A stretch of 7,082 bases of DNA, taken from Bacillota bacterium (GTDB lineage Bacteria; Bacillota; Sulfobacillia; RBS10-35; JAJYVN01). The notes below the pieces were generated by a model. That model was not told the DNA's origin. It did not search any database and saw only the letters and a list, made by a program, of their open reading frames with translations. Each line of letters opens with the position of its first letter. Within the stretch, counting starts at the first letter, position 1. Location: NCBI GenBank assembly GCA_021827805.1, contig JAKAUG010000285.1, positions 1 through 7,082 on the forward strand, given 5' to 3'. Of the stretch, positions 1 to 4,596 are shown one piece after another. Both the position numbers and the translations under genes were made by a program.

Positions 1-301
1 CGTCCTTGACGTCCGTCTTGCGCCCAGGCACCGCCTTCAGGTGTGCCGCGTTCCCCACGATCGGCCGCATCCCGGTGGCCTCAAACAGGTTGTACACCGG
101 CTTCCAATACGACCCCGTCGCTTCCATCGCGATATCGTCGATCCGCAACTCCCGCAACCAGTCAACCAGCGCCAGCAACGCTGCCGTGTCCGTCGCGAAC
201 TCCCGCACCTCGTGCCGGCCCGGCACCTGGACGCACACCGTGACTTGACGCTTGTGTACGTCGATTCCGGCACAGCGTTCGTGGACGAGCGCCAACCCCA
301 A
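1..301 (-). CDS. IS110-family transposase (DEDD recombinase), N-terminal part, cut by window edge
   Basis: Reading the minus strand from about 301 to 1 gives a continuous IS110-type N-terminal RuvC-like domain. Visible motifs in order are GIDVHK, MEATGSYWKPVYN and GRKTDVKD. Counted from the TTG at 301, the acidic residues are D14, E60, D97 and D100. This order and spacing match the DEDD catalytic tetrad of IS110 recombinases, so the catalytic domain looks intact as far as it is visible. The C-terminal domain with the catalytic serine lies outside the window. No ATG or GTG lies in this frame before the first motif; TTG at 301 or 295 are the candidate starts, and an in-frame TGA lies just upstream of them. 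An ATG at 311-309 has a Shine-Dalgarno site but is in another frame. In this family the enzyme is guided by a bridge RNA from the element's own non-coding end. Family assignment is firm; the exact start is not. Confidence 0.9.
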   Translation of the reverse strand, partial: MGLALVHERCAGIDVHKRQVTVCVQVPGRHEVREFATDTAALLALVDWLRELRIDDIAMEATGSYWKPVYNLFEATGMRPIVGNAAHLKAVPGRKTDVKD

Positions 302-311
302 CCCGGATCAT

Positions 312-319
312 CCCCCTCC
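312..319 (-). promoter_or_regulatory. Shine-Dalgarno-like site upstream of the IS110 transposase
   Basis: On the minus strand this reads GGAGGGGG. It lies 10 bases before the TTG at 301 and 16 before the TTG at 295, which favours 301. It also lies directly before an out-of-frame ATG at 311-309, so the true start is uncertain. Confidence 0.4.
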
Positions 320-324
320 AGGCG

Positions 325-456
325 TTGTCCCGGCGGTGGGCGCGACGCCTCGATTGACGGGTGTACTCCCGTGCGTGCTCACCCTTGCGGGCGGCGACAA
401 TGTGTGGTGCTCGACAAGGCGTCGGGGTCAGACTTGTGGGCGGGCTCTGAGCACCA
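325..456 (-). ncRNA. candidate IS110 bridge RNA
   Basis: This non-coding stretch lies directly upstream of the transposase, where IS110-group elements encode their bridge RNA. Read on the minus strand it folds into two consecutive domains. Domain 1 (456 to 405) has an 8-bp stem, TGGTGCTC with GAGCACCA. Inside it, an asymmetric internal loop (AGAGCCCGCCC against a single C) leads to a second 5-bp stem, ACAAG with CTTGT, capped by a 14-base loop. Domain 2 (400 to 325) is closed by TTGTC(g)CCG with CGGGACAA, 8 bp with one bulge. It contains two hairpins: ACGGG with CCCGT around a 6-base loop (372-357), and GGCG with CGCC around TCG (349-339). Two domains with internal loops resemble the target- and donor-binding loops of known bridge RNAs. 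The pairings were read by eye; the RNA ends and its identity are inferred. Confidence 0.45.
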
Positions 457-520
457 AAGGAACTTCGACCTGCTTCACCCACCGCCAGTGGGGCAAGGTA
501 TTCCCCCCCACCGGCTTTTT

Positions 521-551
521 CATGCCGCGTGGCGCCGGCCCCGCCGGCATG
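521..551. repeat. inverted repeat, 7-bp arms
   Basis: CATGCCG (521-527) and CGGCATG (545-551) are perfect complements around a 17-base GC-rich spacer that itself contains GGCGCC. It lies in the non-coding gap between the bridge-RNA candidate and the GH98 gene. It could be part of the IS end, a hairpin in the GH98 leader, or chance in GC-rich DNA. Confidence 0.4.
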
Positions 552-555
552 GGGG

Positions 556-624
556 CTTGGGGGGAACGACAAGCAGGGTGCGGCCCAAAGACGGCGAAGG
601 CGCGAGACGAATCCGCCCCCCAAG
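556..624. repeat. inverted repeat, 9-bp arms, just upstream of the GH98 gene
   Basis: CTTGGGGGG (556-564) and CCCCCCAAG (616-624) are perfect complements separated by 51 bases. The right arm ends 7 bases before the proposed GH98 ATG and runs into its GGGAGGGG stretch, so pairing in RNA could mask the ribosome-binding region. Apart from this and the 521-551 repeat, the 457-631 gap holds no gene I can support. Confidence 0.4.
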
Positions 625-631
625 GGAGGGG

Positions 632-2296
632 ATGTCGTTGCCAAGGCTCGGGTGGTCTGTCTCGGCCCAGCACCCCCTGATCCTGATCAGCTGGTCCGGG
701 CGCGACGCGGCGTCCGCCACGGACGATGTCGCGCTGATGCGGACGGAGTGGGGGCGGTTGCTCCCGGTGGTGCGGGAGCACGTGGCGCTCATCTTCGGCT
801 GTACGGACCCGCATCTGGAGGAACTGGCGGTGGCCGCCGAGCGCGCTGGCATCCCGTTCTTCATCCAGGTGCGCACCTGGATGCCTCCCCACATCCCCAG
901 TTATGGCAACACCAGCCGGGGTTGGCAGAGCGAGACGGTGTCCATCGGGCAGGTGAGGGAGTGGTATCGGCGCTATCCCGGCCTGGTGGGCGTCCAGGCC
1001 GTCGAGCTGAATTGCTTTGGGTTCTCGGCCGAGGAGCGGGACTACATCGCCGACCTCATCACCGTCTCGGCCGAGGTCGGCGGGCTCGTGAGCTGGCAGG
1101 AGGCCAACGACGGCTGCAACCTCTGGCTGGAGGTGGGGATGGATCGGGACCTCTACCGACACATCGCCCGGCACCCGGGCGTCCTCCTCCCCCAGTGGGA
1201 GATGAACGTACCCAAGTCGATGTATCTGTGCCACGACTCGGTCATGGGGCTCTGGTTGGCGGGGGCCGTGGACAACTGGGGCGTTGAACCCCAGTCCTGG
1301 TACTGGATGGAGGCAGGATACACGCAACTGAACCGGACGCCGGGGGAGTTCGACCGCGGCTACCGTGAAGGCGACATCAACACCTGCCCAGACACCCTCT
1401 GGGGCCAGATGGTGCTCCTCGGGGCCTCGTCCGGCGCCACGGTATACAGCATCGAGCCCTTCGTCGGCGTGGTGGTGAACCGTGAGCGCGACGGTCTGGC
1501 CGATCCCTGGCGGCGCTCGCTCGAGCCGCTGTTCTCCTGGCTGATCACCCACCGCGCCATCGCGGCGCGCCGGCAGGTCCTGGAGAAGTGCCGCGTCGCC
1601 TACTACGCTGATTTCGAGAACCCTGCCTTCGCCGAACGCAGCGACGTCGACTGCTACCGAGACAACCGCTCTGACGACCAACGGGCGGATGCCCACACCC
1701 CGCGGGGGCACGGATCCGGAGTCCTCTACGCCGCGACCTACGGCCTGCGCCATGACCACGAGCTGATCCCGAACACCGGGCGGTACTACTGGATCCCGGT
1801 CCTGCCCAAGTGGGCCTCCACGGACACGCTCCTGGCCTTTCCCACCGTCCTCACCCCGAACGCCTTTCCCGGGGTGTTGGCGGCCCGCGCCTTCTTCGAC
1901 CGGTCCTACCCGTCCCCCGGGGATGGTGCCGGTGCCGCCTGGATGGTCACGGTGGGGGGAACCGCCTTTGTCTCGCAGACCCACGAGAACCTGGACGTGC
2001 CCGAGGACTTCTCGCTGGCCGGGCTGGCCTGCGCGCTACGGGGCAGCGTCCAGGCGCATCAGTACCTCGTGGCCCGCGACCTTCCGGAGGGCCGCCTGGG
2101 CCTGCACCTGGGCAACTACCGCGGCCGTGACACGACGGTGTCGCTGCGGGCGCCGGGCGGGCAGCCGCTCCGGGTGGCGTCCGCGGAGGACTCCCTGGGG
2201 GGCGCGGCCGAGATCCGCGGCGAGACGCGGGACGGTGAACTGGTGATCGTCGCCCGCCATCGGGGGGCCATCGACCTGGTGGTCGCGCCCGGGTAG
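632..2296 (+). CDS. GH98-like glycoside hydrolase, N-terminal end uncertain
   Basis: A 554-residue product from the ATG at 632. I assign it to glycoside hydrolase family 98 from remembered family motifs. The strand-1 segment QHPLILISW (about residue 13) matches the QPMYLI-type start of the catalytic barrel. VELNCFGF (E125) matches the CEQFWGF motif that carries the proposed general acid. LAGAVDNWGV (about 209-218) matches the SNYGV region, and GATVYSIEP (E275) resembles the later catalytic-acid strand. NTGRYYWIP (about 380-390) matches the GRYPTIP segment that opens the C-terminal beta domain. Known GH98 enzymes are endo-beta-galactosidases acting on blood-group glycans, or endo-xylanases; the substrate here is not decidable. 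The ATG is preceded by GGGAGGGG only 2 bases away. No signal peptide is visible, although family members are usually exported, so a 5' end may have been lost to the adjacent IS110. The frame stays open upstream to 41 only as the antisense shadow of the transposase. Confidence 0.7.
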   Translation: MSLPRLGWSVSAQHPLILISWSGRDAASATDDVALMRTEWGRLLPVVREHVALIFGCTDPHLEELAVAAERAGIPFFIQVRTWMPPHIPSYGNTSRGWQSETVSIGQVREWYRRYPGLVGVQAVELNCFGFSAEERDYIADLITVSAEVGGLVSWQEANDGCNLWLEVGMDRDLYRHIARHPGVLLPQWEMNVPKSMYLCHDSVMGLWLAGAVDNWGVEPQSWYWMEAGYTQLNRTPGEFDRGYREGDINTCPDTLWGQMVLLGASSGATVYSIEPFVGVVVNRERDGLADPWRRSLEPLFSWLITHRAIAARRQVLEKCRVAYYADFENPAFAERSDVDCYRDNRSDDQRADAHTPRGHGSGVLYAATYGLRHDHELIPNTGRYYWIPVLPKWASTDTLLAFPTVLTPNAFPGVLAARAFFDRSYPSPGDGAGAAWMVTVGGTAFVSQTHENLDVPEDFSLAGLACALRGSVQAHQYLVARDLPEGRLGLHLGNYRGRDTTVSLRAPGGQPLRVASAEDSLGGAAEIRGETRDGELVIVARHRGAIDLVVAPG

Positions 2297-2342
2297 AAGG
2301 GCGCCGGACGCCGCAAGCCCGCCGCGCGCGCGGAGCCAGGGC

Positions 2343-2696
2343 ATGGCCGTCTTCGGCGGTCGCCACATCCGTCCCCGGCGCACGGAGGGCCGCCAGGCCA
2401 TGCGCCGCCTGAAGACCTACGTCACCGATAACGCCCACCGCCTGCGCTATCCCGAGTTCATGGCCGCCCAACTCCCCATCGGCTCCGGCGCCATCGAGGC
2501 AGGGGTCCGCAGCGTCAACAACGAGCGACTGAAGCACCGCTGCATGCATTGGTCCGTCGCCGGTGCCCGCGCTGTGCTCACCCTACGCGCCCTCTCCGCC
2601 GGCCAGTGCTGGGATGCCTTCTGGGCCACCCAGCCCCAGCTCTCCCATCCCCCAGCCCGCGAACTCGCCCCCCTCCGGCGGCGCAACATCGCATGA
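2343..2696 (+). pseudogene. C-terminal remnant of an ISKra4-like transposase
   Basis: The 117-residue product is far shorter than a full transposase. Residues 44-53 (LPIGSGAIEA), followed by RLKHRCMHWSVAGA and LRALSAGQCWDAFW, resemble the C-terminal block of ISKra4-type DDE transposases. There the motif reads PIGSGVIE and is followed by a conserved RMxWxxxGAxAxLxLRA pattern; E52 would be the last acid of the DDE triad. The first two acids and the whole N-terminal half are missing. The frame stays open upstream of the ATG into the end of the GH98 gene, so 2343 is simply the first ATG and the true edge of homology probably lies between 2297 and about 2390. The remnant starts within about 50 bases of the GH98 stop, which suggests a deletion between the element and the GH98 gene. 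Family-level naming is from motif memory; an inactive transposase fragment is the safer reading. Confidence 0.75.
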
Positions 2697-2699
2697 CCG

Positions 2700-2726
2700 C
2701 CACTTTTGTGGGATGCACCCTCCCGA
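2700..2726. repeat. possible right terminus of the ISKra4-like element
   Basis: Just after the transposase-remnant stop there is a stretch whose complement begins TCGGGAGGGTGCATCCCAC. This is reminiscent of the short terminal repeats of bacterial insertion sequences. No matching left end remains in the window, as expected if the element lost its 5' part. The assignment rests only on position and appearance. Confidence 0.25.
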
Positions 2727-2763
2727 ATAGTCAAGCCAACATGGTGAGGGCCTGATCGGGCGG

Positions 2764-3477
2764 TCAGGGCAGCAGGCGCCCGGGGCTGACGCGGCCCCAG
2801 ACCCGCAGGCGTCGGAACCCTTCCGCGTAGCGCACCCCGCATTGCAGGCCCCGCAGGCGGCTCTGCACCGTCATGAACTCCACGATGTCGATGCCGTCGT
2901 GCTCCTCGAGCCAGGTCACCTGGCTCCGGTGGCACCGCAGCATGCGCCGCTTCAGCTCGAAGGTCTCGGTCACGTCCACGTAGTCCTCGGGCTCGAACCC
3001 CGTCCCCGCCAGCGAGTCCATGTAGTAGAGCGCTGGGATGCCCCCCAGGGCCGGGGAGGGGCCCTCGGGATCCCAGTGCGGGGCGGTGGCCACGAACGAG
3101 GCGGCAAAGATCAGCGCGCTCGTGGCACGGTGGTCGGGCATGTAGTCGTCAGGGTTGTGGGTGAGGATCACGTCCGGGCGGGCGAGGCGGATCATCTCCG
3201 CCACGCGCCGCCGCCGCGGCAGATCGTCGGCCACGAGGTCGCCGTCGCCCGCCCCCTCCACGGTCAGCAGCTCCGCGCCGAGCATGTCGGCGGCCGCCTG
3301 GGCCTCCGCGCGGCGCATCGGGACCAGTTCGACTGGCGGGATGGTGTAGTGCCCGCAGTCCCCGGTGCAGAGGTGGGCGACGGCCACGCTGTGGCCGGCC
3401 TGCCTGTACCGGGCCAGGGTGCCCGCGCAGAGGATCTCCACGTCGTCAGGGTGTGCCCCGACCGCCAGGACGCGCAT
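2764..3477 (-). CDS. PIG-L family de-N-acetylase
   Basis: A 237-residue protein with the hallmarks of the PIG-L/LmbE metal-dependent deacetylases, which remove acetyl groups from N-acetylglucosamine-type sugars (MshB and BshB are relatives). The N-terminal AHPDD motif is at residues 8-12 and THNPDDYMPDH at 106-116. By family analogy H9, D12 and H116 bind the zinc ion and D11 is the catalytic base. VEGAGDGDL (73-81) is the usual middle motif. Length is typical and no signal peptide is seen, so it is probably cytoplasmic. The ATG at 3477 is fixed by a GGAGG six bases upstream. It follows the NagB-like gene by 15 bases on the same strand, so the two are almost certainly co-transcribed and this is the last gene of the run. 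A sugar substrate is supported by that neighbour; its exact identity is not visible. Confidence 0.9.
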   Translation of the reverse strand: MRVLAVGAHPDDVEILCAGTLARYRQAGHSVAVAHLCTGDCGHYTIPPVELVPMRRAEAQAAADMLGAELLTVEGAGDGDLVADDLPRRRRVAEMIRLARPDVILTHNPDDYMPDHRATSALIFAASFVATAPHWDPEGPSPALGGIPALYYMDSLAGTGFEPEDYVDVTETFELKRRMLRCHRSQVTWLEEHDGIDIVEFMTVQSRLRGLQCGVRYAEGFRRLRVWGRVSPGRLLP

Positions 3478-3483
3478 GGCTGG

Positions 3484-3488
3484 CCTCC
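3484..3488 (-). promoter_or_regulatory. Shine-Dalgarno site of the PIG-L gene
   Basis: GGAGG on the minus strand, six bases before the ATG at 3477, within the 15-base gap after the upstream stop codon. It supports both the start choice and translation from a shared transcript. Confidence 0.8.
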
Positions 3489-3492
3489 AGAT

Positions 3493-4476
3493 TCAGGACA
3501 TCTGAACCGCGACATCCTCCGCCACGGATCCCAGGAAGACATAGCGCCCCGGGGCCGTCTGCAGGACGGAGCCGGGCACCTCGGGCGTCACCGGACCGTG
3601 GGCGCACAGCCGGCCGATGAACCGCTGCCAGCTGAGACCGCCGCCGCAGGTCCCGTCCAGCCAGAAGCTGCGGTCGCGCGCCCCGAGGATCTGGGCGGGG
3701 CCGATGGTCGTGGCCCGCGGCGGCACCCACGACCAGTCGCCGCCGAAGGAGTGCAGGGCGTTCTGCATGATGGTCATCGGATGCAGTTCGACGAGACGGG
3801 GCCCCGCCGCCCGGAAGGCCTGCAGGTTCCCCGCGAACTCGGAGGCCAGGTGGGCCTCCCAGAAGGCGATGTGGCCGCACCAGCCGATGCCGCCATAGAC
3901 CACGTCCGCGCCGCCCAGCTCCTCGATCATGTCCGCGTAGTGCCCCAGGACGTCCGTCGTGGGGAAGTGCACCTGGCCAAGCGGCGGGCGCAGGTCGGGA
4001 TCGAGGCGCAGAAAGAACTGCTCCAGCATCGCCCGCTGGAACGAGCCCCTCCAGGACGCCGGTGCGCTGTGGCCGTCGGCGTCGGCGTACTCGTCCATGT
4101 TGAAGGTGTGGACGTGGTGCAGGGGCAGGCGCAGGCGGTTGATGATCGCGGCGGCGATGGGGTATTGGGGCATCGGGCCCACGGGGAAGATGCCGACGAA
4201 CCGCCGCCCCGCCTCGAGCGCCGCGCGGATGCGGCCCACGATGTCCAGAGCGAAGGCCAGATAGAAGTCCGAGGTCTGCTCGATGACCTCCAGATGGAAG
4301 TCCGGGTTGGCGTGGCGGGTGATGTCGCCCTTGCGGATCGCCCGCACGCGCGCACAGGCCGCGGCATCGCGGAACGGCAGAAAGCGGGCGGGGTCGGAGC
4401 GAAAGGGTACCTCCGTCTCCAGTCGCCGCGACGCCGCCGCCCAGTCGTTTTCCGCTCCGGGGTCCTCAACGGGCAT
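3493..4476 (-). CDS. glucosamine-6-phosphate deaminase/isomerase-like protein with altered active site
   Basis: A 327-residue protein of the NagB/6-phosphogluconolactonase-like fold. TFNMDEY (124-130) matches the NagB FNMDEY motif, with D128 equivalent to the catalytic base D72 of E. coli NagB. GGIGWCGHIAFWE (195-207) aligns with GGVGNDGHIAFNE. H202 and E207 match H143 and E148, but the position of D141 is cysteine (C200). The phosphate loop, PTGGTP in NagB, here reads FPVGPMPQY (97-105) and lacks the usual threonine. The protein is about 60 residues longer than E. coli NagB (266), mostly at the N-terminus. The start at 4476 has GGAGGGGG six bases upstream. An in-frame ATG at 4590 would add 38 residues encoded through the stem-loop region and is less likely. 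With the PIG-L gene 15 bases downstream it probably handles a deacetylated amino sugar. True deaminase activity is uncertain because of the changed residues; it may be an isomerase on a related or unphosphorylated sugar. Confidence 0.8.
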   Translation of the reverse strand: MPVEDPGAENDWAAASRRLETEVPFRSDPARFLPFRDAAACARVRAIRKGDITRHANPDFHLEVIEQTSDFYLAFALDIVGRIRAALEAGRRFVGIFPVGPMPQYPIAAAIINRLRLPLHHVHTFNMDEYADADGHSAPASWRGSFQRAMLEQFFLRLDPDLRPPLGQVHFPTTDVLGHYADMIEELGGADVVYGGIGWCGHIAFWEAHLASEFAGNLQAFRAAGPRLVELHPMTIMQNALHSFGGDWSWVPPRATTIGPAQILGARDRSFWLDGTCGGGLSWQRFIGRLCAHGPVTPEVPGSVLQTAPGRYVFLGSVAEDVAVQMS

Positions 4477-4482
4477 TGCGCA

Positions 4483-4490
4483 CCCCCTCC
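4483..4490 (-). promoter_or_regulatory. Shine-Dalgarno site deciding the NagB-like start
   Basis: The minus strand reads GGAGGGGG, six bases before the ATG at 4476. It is the reason for choosing this start over the in-frame ATG at 4590. Confidence 0.7.
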
Positions 4491-4548
4491 GCCCTCTTGC
4501 GCGGCACTCGGTTTTCTGCGCCCCAGACTGCGATCCTTCCTCACGGGC

Positions 4549-4572
4549 GCACCCCCGCCGTGCCGGGGGTGC
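4549..4572 (-). other. perfect intergenic stem-loop (9-bp stem, 6-base loop)
   Basis: GCACCCCCG pairs perfectly with CGGGGGTGC around a 6-base loop (4558-4563), in the 120-base gap between the lipoprotein gene and the NagB-like gene. There is no run of T after the stem on the minus strand, so it does not look like a standard intrinsic terminator. It could be an attenuator, or an mRNA-stabilising or processing element that sets different levels of the upstream and downstream genes. The rest of the gap shows no other feature except the downstream Shine-Dalgarno site. Confidence 0.6.
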
Positions 4573-4596
4573 CCCGGAGCACCATGACAAGGCCGC

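Larger units (their letters stand above)
1..456 (-). mobile_element. IS110-family insertion sequence, partial, outer end not located
   Basis: The element comprises the truncated transposase and its structured upstream non-coding region. The window cuts off the transposase C-terminus and far end. The near end must lie somewhere between about 456 and 650, because the neighbouring GH98 catalytic domain has begun by about 665. IS110 elements lack conspicuous terminal inverted repeats, so the junction cannot be placed by eye. The right coordinate given is therefore a minimum. Confidence 0.6.

Noticed and set aside
41..631. Upstream extension of the GH98 frame towards position 41
   Set aside because: This part runs antisense through the IS110 transposase and through the structured non-coding region; its product shows no family features.
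428..1984. Long minus-strand open frame (518 codons) opposite the GH98 gene
   Set aside because: Low-complexity Pro/Gly/Arg-rich product without motifs; a typical antisense shadow in GC-rich DNA. The plus frame carries recognisable GH98 motifs.
2751..2768. Hairpin CCTGA/TCAGG at the PIG-L stop codon as a terminator
   Set aside because: Only 5 bp with an 8-base loop, overlapping the stop codon, and no T-run follows on the minus strand.
2842..4587. Long plus-strand open frame (581 codons) opposite the PIG-L and NagB-like genes
   Set aside because: It spans two well-supported genes and their gap on the other strand and has a repetitive, motif-free product.
4477..4590. In-frame ATG at 4590 as the start of the NagB-like protein
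   Set aside because: The extra 38 residues are encoded through the stem-loop, show no family similarity, and the ATG at 4476 has the better ribosome-binding site.
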